64,000 nt of DNA from Pelagibacterium limicola. GTDB lineage: Bacteria > Pseudomonadota > Alphaproteobacteria > Rhizobiales > Devosiaceae. The notes beneath the pieces are model-generated. The model ran no database searches. It was not told where the DNA came from and saw only the letters and a list, made by a program, of their open reading frames with translations. Location of the stretch: NCBI RefSeq assembly GCF_015694405.1, contig NZ_JADQDB010000005.1:24589-88588 (forward strand), in the 5' to 3' direction. This document shows positions 43,800 to 51,730 of the stretch, piece by piece (within the stretch, counting starts at the first letter, position 1; every line of letters starts with the position of its first letter). Made by a program: the position numbers and the translations under genes.

Positions 43800-44522
43800 C
43801 TAGAGAACGGATTTGAGGAAAGCCGCGGTTTCAGGGCGTTCCGGTGACTCGAAAATCTGCTTGGGGCTGCCGATCTCGTGAATCAGCCCGTCGCGGAAGA
43901 ATGCAACGCGGTTGGAGACTTCTCGCGCGAAAGCCATTTCATGGGTGACGACGATCATCGTCATGCCTTCGGAAGCCAGAAGCCGCATGGTGTCGAGCAC
44001 TTCTCCCACAAGCTGGGGATCGAGCGCTGACGTCACCTCGTCGAACAGCATGTATTTGGGGCTCATGGCGAGCGCGCGGGCGATGGCCATGCGCTGCTGC
44101 TGGCCGCCCGAGAGCCTGGATGGGTATACCTTGAGCTTGTCGCCCAGCCCTACATGCTTGAGTTGCTTGATGGCGATCTCGTCGGCTTCGCTCCGCGACT
44201 TGCCCAGCACCTTGCGCAAGGCAATGGTGGTGTTTTCGAGCACGGTGAGATGGGGGAAGGCGTTCCATTGCTGGAAGACGATGCCGATATTGCGGCGCAG
44301 CTTGTTGAGGTCGGTGCCCTTGGCGTGTACCTCGGTGCCATCGACGAGGATGCGGCCGGAATCGATTGGTTCGAGCCCGTTGATGCACATGAGCATGGTG
44401 GACTTGCCCGATCCGGATCCACCAATCACCGACACCACCTCGCCCTTTTCCACCGTCATTGAAATGCCCTTGAGCACTTCGAGATTGCCGAACGACTTCT
44501 TGACGTTTTCGATCTCAATCAT
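43800..44522 (-). CDS. Amino acid ABC transporter ATPase (hydroxyproline uptake)
   Basis: The 240-residue polar amino-acid transporter ATPase has Walker A GGSGSGKST, signature LSGGQQQRMAIARAL, Walker B YMLFDEVTSALDP and switch His in VVTHEMAFAREV. The ATG at 44522 (MIEIENVKKSFG) overlaps the upstream permease by 8 bp. It resembles HisP/GlnQ-type ATPases. The pathway context makes hydroxyproline the likely substrate. Confidence 0.9.
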   Translation of the reverse strand: MIEIENVKKSFGNLEVLKGISMTVEKGEVVSVIGGSGSGKSTMLMCINGLEPIDSGRILVDGTEVHAKGTDLNKLRRNIGIVFQQWNAFPHLTVLENTTIALRKVLGKSRSEADEIAIKQLKHVGLGDKLKVYPSRLSGGQQQRMAIARALAMSPKYMLFDEVTSALDPQLVGEVLDTMRLLASEGMTMIVVTHEMAFAREVSNRVAFFRDGLIHEIGSPKQIFESPERPETAAFLKSVL

Positions 44523-45171
44523 TTTCGCGCCATTTCTTTTCAAGGTGTGCGCCCAGGCGTGAAACGGGGAAGCTCACGAGGAAGTAGATGAGACCCGCAA
44601 TGGCCAGGATGACCAGAGCCTCATGGGGCTTGCGGGTGATGATGATTTGCGAGGAGCGCAGGAGTTCGATGACGCCGATGGCATAAACGAGCGCTGTGTC
44701 CTTCATGACGCCCAGGGTCAGGCCGATCCAGGATGGCAGCATGACGCGGGTACCCAAGGGTAGCACGATATAGCGCATATCCTGCCAGTAGCTCATGCCC
44801 AGCGAACGCGCAGCCTTGCGGGTGGTCACCGGGACGGCCCCTATGCCGCCGCGCACGATCTCGGTGCAATATGCCGAGGTGTAGGCCGCCAGCACGACGC
44901 AGCCGACGACAAAGGGGTTCATGTTGAGCCCCGCGATCGACTGGAAGGAATTGAAGAGGATGAACTGGATCAGCAGCGGCACCGAGCGCAGCACGTCAAG
45001 CAGCGCGCCCATGGGGTAATTGACGTACCAGGGGGACTGCGCGCGGATGAGCCCGAAAACCATGCCGGCGAGCGTGCCACCCAGCATCGCCCAGAAGGTG
45101 ATGGCCAGCGTCAGGCCCGCGCCGGTCATCATGAAGGTGATATCGCCCCAGGTAATGGAGGTTCCGAACAT
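44515..45171 (-). CDS. Amino acid ABC transporter permease (second)
   Basis: The 218-residue HisM/GlnP-class permease has the conserved loop EIVRGGIGAVPVTTRKAARSLGMSYWQDMRYIVLPLGTRVMLPSW near residues 95-140. About five helices are predicted. The ATG at 45171 (MFGTSITWGDI) is the natural start and lies 14 bp after the first permease stop. Frame extension further upstream overlaps that gene. Confidence 0.88.
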   Translation of the reverse strand: MFGTSITWGDITFMMTGAGLTLAITFWAMLGGTLAGMVFGLIRAQSPWYVNYPMGALLDVLRSVPLLIQFILFNSFQSIAGLNMNPFVVGCVVLAAYTSAYCTEIVRGGIGAVPVTTRKAARSLGMSYWQDMRYIVLPLGTRVMLPSWIGLTLGVMKDTALVYAIGVIELLRSSQIIITRKPHEALVILAIAGLIYFLVSFPVSRLGAHLEKKWREND

Positions 45172-45185
45172 CGTTCCCCTCCCCC

Positions 45186-45911
45186 CTAGTACCTGAACAG
45201 CCGCCAGGCGATCAGCCGGGCGCCGCCCGTGACGATCTTGGCGATCACGTAATAGATAGCTGCCGCGAGCGCGAAGAATTCGAAGGTGCGGAAGGTGCGC
45301 GCATTGAGTTCCTGGGTGACGCCCGTAAGGTCGATATTGAGTCCCACGAAAATGCCGACCGACGTCATCAGGATGGCCCACACCATCTGGTTGGTCATGG
45401 GATGGAAGACGGCGCGAAACATCTGTGGAAGGACGATCAGGCGGAAGGAGTCGACCGCGTTAAACCCAAGGGAGCGTGCGGCGCGCGTCTGGGTGGGCGG
45501 TACTGCGCGCAGGCCGCCGCGGAAGGTCTCGGCGAGATAGCCGGCGTTGTTGAAGGCAATGCCGACAAGAACCGCCCAGTAGGAATCGAGATAGAAGATG
45601 TTGATGCCCAAGGCACGGAAGTTGACGCCAAATACGCCCGCCACCAGCTGAAGCACGGCAGGAATGCCGAAATAGATCATGTAGACCTGAAAAAGCGCGG
45701 GCGTGTTGCGCGCCACCTCGATCCAGATGTTGGCAAACCAGCGCAGGGCCGCAACTCTCGAATCCTTGGCCAGCGCCAGCAATACGCCGATGACGATACC
45801 GATGACCATCGAGAGCACGGCGATCTGGAGCGTAACGAGCGCGCCTTCCAGCATCTGGGGCAAGGCCCGGAATGCCTGGTTCCAGTGAAAGGTGTAGTTG
45901 ATGTTGAACAT
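45186..45911 (-). CDS. Amino acid ABC transporter permease (first)
   Basis: The 241-residue permease pairs with the following gene. Its EAA loop reads ETFRGGLRAVPPTQTRAARSLGFNAVDSFRLIVLPQMFRAV. The first helix (GALVTLQIAVLSMVIGIVIGVLLALAKDS) and the IEVARNTPALFQVYMIYFGIP segment are standard for polar amino-acid importers. It lies 102 bp downstream of the binding-protein gene. Confidence 0.89.
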   Translation of the reverse strand: MFNINYTFHWNQAFRALPQMLEGALVTLQIAVLSMVIGIVIGVLLALAKDSRVAALRWFANIWIEVARNTPALFQVYMIYFGIPAVLQLVAGVFGVNFRALGINIFYLDSYWAVLVGIAFNNAGYLAETFRGGLRAVPPTQTRAARSLGFNAVDSFRLIVLPQMFRAVFHPMTNQMVWAILMTSVGIFVGLNIDLTGVTQELNARTFRTFEFFALAAAIYYVIAKIVTGGARLIAWRLFRY

Positions 45912-46013
45912 GCGCGTCTTCTCCGGCTGCGCGTGCTACCCCTCGGGCCAAGGCCCCGTAGCGCTCCAGAACGACGGAAAGCCGAGGCGGCGGACCGCCC
46001 CGGCTCATGAAGA

Positions 46014-46832
46014 TCAGTAGTAGATGCCGTTCAACGCAAGGGAGGGCGGCTGTGCACCACCGCCGACCCACTTCTCGAACAACTCTTCATAACGTCCGGT
46101 CCGATACTGCTGATGGACGAAGAGGTTGAGATAATTAAGCAGGCCGTATTCCTGGCGCAGCGCGATCAGGGATACATAATCGACGAGGTAAGGCGCTTCG
46201 CCGGCAATTTTGAACCCCGAGAAGTTGCCCGATTCAATCGTGGCTGCGGCCACCGTGCCGGTGACGACCGTTGCATCGATCTGCCCCTGGTTGAGCGCAA
46301 GGAACACATCGGCCTGGCTCTGGAAGGTGCGGAAGGAGCCACCAGCATCCCATTCGTTGTGGTCTTCCTCGAGCGCAATGGCCTCAAAGACGCCGGCGAC
46401 CGAACCAAGGTTCTTGCCGGCAAGATCTTCGTAGCTCTCGATGCCGGTATCGTCGCGCGTCAGAACCACGTTGTTGAACGCAAAATAGGGGATGGAAAAC
46501 CCGATGGTCTTGGCACGCTCGAGCGTATCGGAAGTGGACGCCACGCCCACATCCGCGCGACCGGAAACGAGCGCAGGGATACGGTCGGGGAACGGGGTTT
46601 CCACAATCTCGTAATCGACGCCGAGCGCGGCAGCAAGATCAGCGCAGGTGTCGACGTCAAACCCGATCGGCTCGTTATTGTCGTCTCGCGATCCCATGGG
46701 TGGGAAGTCGAGCACGACCGCGCAACGCAGTACCCCCGATGCGATAATGTCATCGAGCTTGTCGGCAAATACCGGGGTGACGATCAGGCTGGCCGCCATC
46801 GCTGCCGCCCCGAACATGACGGGAAGTTTCAT
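46014..46832 (-). CDS. Amino acid ABC transporter substrate-binding protein (hydroxyproline)
   Basis: The 272-residue periplasmic binding protein (family 3) has a signal peptide (MKLPVMFGAAAMAASLIVTPVFA) and the typical ligand-contact segments VLDFPPMG, GFDVDTCADLAAALG, VSGRADVGVASTSDTLERA and LAGKNLGSVAG. It is the first gene of the minus-strand catabolic operon and diverges from the GntR gene. The probable GntR operator lies 80 bp upstream of its start. Hydroxyproline or its betaine is inferred as ligand. Confidence 0.87.
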   Translation of the reverse strand: MKLPVMFGAAAMAASLIVTPVFADKLDDIIASGVLRCAVVLDFPPMGSRDDNNEPIGFDVDTCADLAAALGVDYEIVETPFPDRIPALVSGRADVGVASTSDTLERAKTIGFSIPYFAFNNVVLTRDDTGIESYEDLAGKNLGSVAGVFEAIALEEDHNEWDAGGSFRTFQSQADVFLALNQGQIDATVVTGTVAAATIESGNFSGFKIAGEAPYLVDYVSLIALRQEYGLLNYLNLFVHQQYRTGRYEELFEKWVGGGAQPPSLALNGIYY

Positions 46833-46911
46833 GATGTCCCTCTCTTTGAGCAGTTGATTTCAAAGCCTCCACCGGCCAACTGCGCAGCCGGATTAACATT
46901 ACGTTTGCATA

Positions 46912-46930
46912 ATTGTATCCAATCTACAAT
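46912..46930. promoter_or_regulatory. Probable GntR (FCD) operator
   Basis: ATTGTA (46912-46917) and TACAAT (46925-46930) are perfect 6-bp inverted repeats with a 7-bp spacer. They lie in the 192-bp divergent gap between the binding-protein gene and the GntR gene, beside the AT-rich sequence TATACTAAAT. TTGTA...TACAA dyads are common targets of FCD-type GntR repressors. Confidence 0.5.
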
Positions 46931-47024
46931 ATACTAAATTGACGGGGGTGCGACGCGCTGTTTCCCCCGCCGGGACGAGGGAGTATCACTGCTCACGTGC
47001 CGGGCGGGGCAAGGGGATTCGGTT

Positions 47025-47702
47025 TTGGCCAACGGCTTGAAATTAAAGGCGTCAGATCTTTCCAAGCAGGCTTCGTCTGCCGACGTGATCTATGATGCGT
47101 TGCGCGACGCGATCATCCGGGGAGAGATCGAGGGCGGGGAGGCCTTGCGCCAGGATACGATCGCGCAGATGTTCCGCGTGTCGCGCATCCCGGTGCGCGA
47201 GGCCATGCAACGGCTCGAGGCTCAGGGGCTGGTGGTGTCAGAGCGCCACAAGGGAGCGGTGGTCGCCTCGCTTTCGGCCGATCAGATTACAGAGATCTTC
47301 CAGTTCCGCGCCCTGATCGAGCCCATTGTCATTGAGATGGCGGTTCCGCTGATGACCGAGGAAACACTCGCCGAAGCCCAGCGACAATGCGATGCGTTTG
47401 CCGCCGAGACAGACCCCATGCGCTGGGGCGATCTCAATCGGGCCTTCCATCGCGCGCTTTATAAGGATTCCGACAAGCCCTATTTTCTTTCGGTCGTCGA
47501 CAAGACCAACGATCTGGTCGAACGCTATGTGCGGCTCGTGCTCTATTTCGTCCAAGGGATGCGCCACGCGGTGGCCGAGCACCAGGCGATCCTCGACGCG
47601 TGCAAGGCGCGCAATGCGAAACTGGCGGGCGAGCTTACGCGCAAGCACATTGAAACTGCAGGCGAAACGCTTGTTGCCTATCTCAGGAACCAGAAGCGAT
47701 AA
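47025..47702 (+). CDS. GntR family (FCD) regulator of the hydroxyproline operon
   Basis: The 225-residue regulator has an N-terminal winged HTH (VIYDALRDAIIRGEIEGGEALRQDTIAQMFRVSRIPVREAMQRLEAQGLV) and an FCD effector domain of six helices ending QKR. The TTG at 47025 is preceded by AAGGGG. It diverges from the transporter and catabolic genes, the arrangement of HypR-type repressors released by hydroxyproline. No other target is evident in the window. Confidence 0.86.
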   Translation: MANGLKLKASDLSKQASSADVIYDALRDAIIRGEIEGGEALRQDTIAQMFRVSRIPVREAMQRLEAQGLVVSERHKGAVVASLSADQITEIFQFRALIEPIVIEMAVPLMTEETLAEAQRQCDAFAAETDPMRWGDLNRAFHRALYKDSDKPYFLSVVDKTNDLVERYVRLVLYFVQGMRHAVAEHQAILDACKARNAKLAGELTRKHIETAGETLVAYLRNQKR

Positions 47703-47706
47703 TTGC

Positions 47707-48087
47707 CTAAACAGCCGCAAACCGGGTTAAGCTGATGGCGACCGCAATGCCAAGGAAGAGTCGCGAAAGATTGGCCCACCAATCTGACTTTTCGTTCAAT
47801 TGGTCGCGCATCGCGTTGACGATGAGGCTGCGGGCAATGGTGATTTCGGGCCGCAAGTCCTTGGGCAGCATGATCCAGACTTCGGTTTCGTTGATCCGCC
47901 TGCGCACGTGGTAAAACCGTGCGTAGGTCGTCATAGCCACGGCAAGCACGGCAAGACCGAGGGCGCCATAAAGAAAGCTGGCCAATGGATCGAAGGCCAA
48001 TGTCAGCATGACGAGAAGGATCGCGATGCCGGCATAGCCGGATGCGCGCAGAACCGAAAACCTGGCCAGCTTCGTGATTTCGTCCAT
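47707..48087 (-). CDS. Small conserved membrane protein
   Basis: The 126-residue protein has two N-terminal helices (GYAGIAILLVMLTLAFDPLASFLYGALGLAVLAVAMTTYARF), a cytoplasmic basic/acidic loop and a C-terminal helix (WANLSRLFLGIAVAISLTRFAAV). The ATG at 48087 has GAGG 9 nt upstream; a codon at 48108 is a weaker start. I do not recognise a named family. It is convergent with the GntR gene and downstream of a second small membrane protein on the same strand. Confidence 0.65.
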   Translation of the reverse strand: MDEITKLARFSVLRASGYAGIAILLVMLTLAFDPLASFLYGALGLAVLAVAMTTYARFYHVRRRINETEVWIMLPKDLRPEITIARSLIVNAMRDQLNEKSDWWANLSRLFLGIAVAISLTRFAAV

Positions 48088-48222
48088 TGTTGCCGCCTCG
48101 GAGAGCACAACCCGGTCAGGCTACCACAATCCGGCGCGCGATTCATGCACGATCGTGTCTGAGACGCTTCCGGGACGCGGCAGGCCCCGATCATCGCCTA
48201 ATGCGCCAGAGGCGGATTCGGT

Positions 48223-48624
48223 TCAAAACGCCGAGGCAATGAGCAGATAAAGAACGATGAAGAGCGGCGGAATGCCAAGGAAACCGTCGCCGAACAGAAA
48301 CAGTTTCAGAAAGAAGAACAGGAAGGCGACGTAAAGCGAGGCTGCAAAGGGCAACAGGAAGCGCGGTGTAATTGGCGCAAAGATCGCCAGCAGCGGGTCC
48401 GTGACGCGCCTCAGCGCTACAAAGAAGGCAATGTTGCGATCGACCCCGATCGCGAATTCCAGTACACCTCGGGAAAACATAAGGGCCGCAAGCGCGGTAA
48501 GCGCATAGGTTCCGCCCAGATAGATCGCGACAGTTTCGGGTACACCGGCAAAAAAAACGAAGGTGGCCACAGCCATCACATAAGTGAGGGCCATAATCCC
48601 GATCCCGAAAAGGGCAGACGACAT
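48223..48624 (-). CDS. Small membrane protein downstream of the symporter
   Basis: The 133-residue protein is hydrophobic throughout, with about four helices: residues 4-28, 33-52, 75-95 and 98-130. A segment RVTDPLLAIFAPITPRFLLPF resembles YggT-like or other membrane proteins with an amphipathic DP-containing loop, but the match is weak. A ribosome site (AAGGAAT) precedes the ATG. It lies 60 bp beyond the symporter stop, behind a hairpin. No function can be given. Confidence 0.6.
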   Translation of the reverse strand: MSSALFGIGIMALTYVMAVATFVFFAGVPETVAIYLGGTYALTALAALMFSRGVLEFAIGVDRNIAFFVALRRVTDPLLAIFAPITPRFLLPFAASLYVAFLFFFLKLFLFGDGFLGIPPLFIVLYLLIASAF

Positions 48625-48645
48625 AGAGGCTATTCCTTGTTTTAA

Positions 48646-48671
48646 CGCGCGGAGCCGTTGGGCTCCGCGCG
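48646..48671 (-). terminator. Hairpin between symporter and small membrane protein genes
   Basis: An 11-bp perfect GC-rich stem (48646-48656 with 48661-48671; arm core GCGCGGAGCC) closes a 4-nt loop 14 bp after the symporter stop. On the symporter strand it is followed by TTAAAAC rather than a T-run, so termination may be partial. Confidence 0.6.
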
Positions 48672-48684
48672 CATATTTAGCAGA

Positions 48685-50535
48685 TTAGTGCGTCTGCACC
48701 ATCATATTGCCGCCCTTGGGCGTACGGAGACGGTCGACGAACTCCTGCATTTCCTGGCTCGGTGCTGGCGTGAACAGCGAGACCACGATCGTCACGATGA
48801 AGGCAGCGGGAACACCGAAGATACCCGAGGAAATGGCAGCGATGCCAAACCAGGTAAATTCGTCGCCCGTACCCTTCTGGAAATCGAAGCCATACACGTT
48901 GCCGATGAGATAGAACATCGTAACGCCAAAGCCGGCGATCATCCCGAGGATGGCGCCCATATTGGTCGTACGCTTCCACCAGACACCAAGTACCAGCGGC
49001 GCAAACAGGCCAGCAGCAGCGATGGAGAAGGCCCATGCCACCATTGACAGAATGTCCGCAGGCTTGGTCTGCGCAAGGAGCGCAGCAGCAATCGCCACGA
49101 TAACAAGAAGAACCTTGGCCACAGTCAGACGACGCTTAGTGTCTGCCTTGGGGTCGATCATCTTGTAGTAGACGTCGTGGCTGAGTGCGTTGGCGATAGC
49201 CAGCAGCAAGCCGTCAGCGGTCGAAAGCGCGGCAGCGAAACCACCGGCACCGACCAAACCCACAACCCAGATCGGCATGCCGGCAATCGACGGCGTCGAA
49301 AGCACGATCATGTCGTTGTTGAGGGTCAACTGCTGATAGGGGAAGCCGCCTTCAAAGCCCAGGCCTTCGCAGGCTGCCTGGATGGCCGCCACCGATTCCG
49401 CCTTCACGCCACAGATGGTGACGAGCTGGTGACCTTCGATAGAACCCCAGTTCAGCATCCACTGCGGAATGGCAGTGAAGGCCAGACGAAAGTCTTCGGC
49501 GTTGGCAAACAGACCCATCAGATTGTACTTGGAGAACGCTGCATAAGCAGGTGCCGTGAAGTACAGCAGGAAGATGAAGAACAGCGACCAGCCCACAGAC
49601 TTGCGCGCTTCACGAACCGTCGGGGTCGTGAAGAAACGCATCAGGATGTGAGGCAGGGATGCCGTCCCGACCATCAGGCAGAAGATAAGCGTGAAGTAGT
49701 TGAGCGGCGTCATGGCCTGGAACGGCACGACGTGCGCACGGGCGACTTCAAGCATCTGCTCATACTCAGCGATGGCGCTGAGCGTGCCACCATAGGTCAG
49801 CTGCGGGATGGGAATGCCGAACTGAACCGTCGACATCCAGACCGCAGGCAGCAGATAGGCAACGATCAGGACGATGTACTGGGCCACCTGGGTCCAGGTC
49901 ACCGCCTTCATGCCGCCCAGCATCGAGCACACCAGAATGCCAGCAAGGCCTGCAAACACCGCATAGTTGAAGTCGATGCCGAGGAACTGCGAGGCAATGA
50001 TGCCCGAAGCGTAAACCTGCGCCGTGATATAGGTGAACGAGCAGGCGAACAGCACCACGATGCCCACAAGACGCGCCGCGTTGCCGCCATAACGGGTCCC
50101 GAGGAAGTCAGGCACGGTGTAGGCGCCGAACTTGCGCAGATAGGGTGCGAGCAGAACCGCAACGAGCACGTAGCCGCCGGTCCAGCCCAGAACGTAGGAC
50201 AGGCCGTCATAGCCGAGCACGAAGAGTGTGCCGGCCATACCCACGAAGCTCGCGCCGCTCATCCAGTCCGCGCCGGTTGCCATGCCGTTGTAGACGGCAG
50301 GGACAGAACGGCCCGCGACGTAGTATTCGGACACGACCGCGGTGCGCGACATGATGCCGATAAAGGCGTAGATGCCGATCGTTGCGGCCATATAAGCCCA
50401 GAGGATGAACTGGTCGGGAACCCCAACCATCGAGGCGAGCGCCATAAGAATGACGAAGCCGGCAAAACCGCCGACATAAATGCCGTAGATCTTGCCGAGG
50501 TTGTCGGTGAAATCACCTTTCATTGACAGTGCCAT
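48685..50535 (-). CDS. Sodium:solute symporter, VC_2705 family (ActP-like)
   Basis: The 616-residue protein with about 13 helices belongs to the SSS family that includes acetate permease ActP. It has the family motifs YYVAGRSVPAVYNGMATGADWMSGASFVGMAG near residue 75 and GLVGAGGFAAALSTADGLLLAIANALSHDVYYK near residue 425. The second holds the Na+-site Ser/Thr region. It follows the DUF4212 gene by 10 bp; that pairing marks the VC_2705 group, which likely takes up short monocarboxylates such as acetate. A divergent exonuclease-CBS-DUF294 protein is the third usual partner. Confidence 0.88.
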   Translation of the reverse strand: MALSMKGDFTDNLGKIYGIYVGGFAGFVILMALASMVGVPDQFILWAYMAATIGIYAFIGIMSRTAVVSEYYVAGRSVPAVYNGMATGADWMSGASFVGMAGTLFVLGYDGLSYVLGWTGGYVLVAVLLAPYLRKFGAYTVPDFLGTRYGGNAARLVGIVVLFACSFTYITAQVYASGIIASQFLGIDFNYAVFAGLAGILVCSMLGGMKAVTWTQVAQYIVLIVAYLLPAVWMSTVQFGIPIPQLTYGGTLSAIAEYEQMLEVARAHVVPFQAMTPLNYFTLIFCLMVGTASLPHILMRFFTTPTVREARKSVGWSLFFIFLLYFTAPAYAAFSKYNLMGLFANAEDFRLAFTAIPQWMLNWGSIEGHQLVTICGVKAESVAAIQAACEGLGFEGGFPYQQLTLNNDMIVLSTPSIAGMPIWVVGLVGAGGFAAALSTADGLLLAIANALSHDVYYKMIDPKADTKRRLTVAKVLLVIVAIAAALLAQTKPADILSMVAWAFSIAAAGLFAPLVLGVWWKRTTNMGAILGMIAGFGVTMFYLIGNVYGFDFQKGTGDEFTWFGIAAISSGIFGVPAAFIVTIVVSLFTPAPSQEMQEFVDRLRTPKGGNMMVQTH

Positions 50536-50545
50536 GTGATCCCCC

Positions 50546-50812
50546 TCAATCCTCGGCCACGCCGAATTCCTCGTCGATCTTGTTCTGCCGGTTGGCGAAC
50601 CAGAAGATCAAAACGACGAAGACAATGAGGGAGCCCTGCGCGGCCATATAAAAGCCGAGCGGGAAGCCCGCGATGACGATGTTGTTCAACGGAACAACAA
50701 AGAAGTGAATGAAGAAGCTGAAAAAGGCCCATATCAAGAGCGCGGTAATCATCAGACTACGCGTCTTGTTCCAGTGAGCCTCCGCCACTTCTGGTGGCAG
50801 TTTCTCAGACAA
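50546..50812 (-). CDS. DUF4212 small subunit of the symporter
   Basis: The 88-residue protein has two helices (SLMITALLIWAFFSFFIHFFVV and AGFPLGFYMAAQGSLIVFVVLIFWFANRQ). The N-terminus (EAHWNKTRSLM) and the FPLGFYMAAQGS motif identify DUF4212. It starts with TTG at 50812, with GGGAGG 7 nt upstream. It is the first gene of the symporter operon. Confidence 0.88.
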   Translation of the reverse strand: MSEKLPPEVAEAHWNKTRSLMITALLIWAFFSFFIHFFVVPLNNIVIAGFPLGFYMAAQGSLIVFVVLIFWFANRQNKIDEEFGVAED

Positions 50813-50960
50813 AGCTAGTCCTCCCTTCCGGACAGCAGGGAGAGACCATCAGTCCCGTATTCAGAGCGGGTAAGCAACTGGTGAACTCCCCCCATAGGGT
50901 TCCAATTGCTCACAACATTCGACGCCATCTCGATGGCCTCGAATTACCCCCTCCTCAAAG

Positions 50961-50976
50961 GATAATTACGATTATC
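50961..50976. promoter_or_regulatory. Palindrome upstream of the DUF4212-symporter operon
   Basis: GATAAT-TACG-ATTATC is a perfect 6-bp dyad in the 288-bp divergent gap 50813-51100. On the minus strand a TTGCAA hexamer lies just upstream of it, a possible -35. The site is 149 bp from the DUF4212 start and 125 bp from the start of the unknown gene on the plus strand. The rest of the gap shows nothing recognisable. Confidence 0.4.
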
Positions 50977-51100
50977 GGATAGTTGCAAGACGACGTATTA
51001 TTTGCGCAACATAGGTGAAACGTCAAATGGATTAATCGGACCGAGCGCCCCAAGAGGCGGTTAACAGTGGAAAATCGGGCCGGAAACCGGGAGGAAACGG

Positions 51101-51724
51101 GTGCTAGAGAGTTTGATCGGCGTATTGAATCCGCGCAAGAAAGGGTCCGACTGGCCGGCGCTTGTCGAGTCCATAAGGGCCGGCGCGGCCTATCTCGGAC
51201 AGGGAATCAGTTATTCCTATCTGCGCGCCAGAACACTTCTTGCCGGTCCAAAGCTCTTCAGTGATGCCGACTTCGGCTTTGCATTGACGATCTGCAAGTG
51301 GGAGGCATTCGGGGTCGCGGCGCAGGATCTGATCCTGATGATCGAAGCCGACCATCGCGATGGTCTCAACCCCGACCCCGCCCGGCGCGCCAGCGTGCTT
51401 CTCGAACTCTACAAGGATGTCCTTGCGAGCGAGCCTGTACCAGAGCACAGGCAGGACAAGGGCTGGAGCGACCTCGTCGCGGCGTTCGAAACGCGCCTCG
51501 AATCCTATATGAACAAGCCTCCGCTCGGCCCGGACGGGATTTCGATCGCCACGGCAATGGCGGTGCTCGACAACGCGCCAATCGAAAGCGCCGTGCGCGA
51601 TGCCGATCAGATGATGGTGGTCAATAACACTGCCTTCCGCTTCATCGAATACCAGGCCAAAATGCGCAAGGCGCTCGATATTCCCGCCATAATGGCCGAG
51701 CTCGACGCACGCATGTCGGCCTGA
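51101..51724 (+). CDS. Conserved protein of unknown function, upstream of the exonuclease-CBS-DUF294 gene
   Basis: The 207-residue soluble protein starts at a GTG with GGGAGG at 51089-51094. It is mostly helical, with no signal peptide, membrane span or metal motif that I can see. Notable stretches are SYSYLRARTLLAGPKLFSDADFGFALTICKWEAFGVAAQDLILMIE near residues 37-82 and VVNNTAFRFIEYQAKMRKAL near the C-terminus. It ends 6 bp before the next gene and is surely co-transcribed with it. That suggests a part in the same symporter-linked system. I do not recognise the family. Confidence 0.75.
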   Translation: MLESLIGVLNPRKKGSDWPALVESIRAGAAYLGQGISYSYLRARTLLAGPKLFSDADFGFALTICKWEAFGVAAQDLILMIEADHRDGLNPDPARRASVLLELYKDVLASEPVPEHRQDKGWSDLVAAFETRLESYMNKPPLGPDGISIATAMAVLDNAPIESAVRDADQMMVVNNTAFRFIEYQAKMRKALDIPAIMAELDARMSA

Positions 51725-51730
51725 GCCCCG

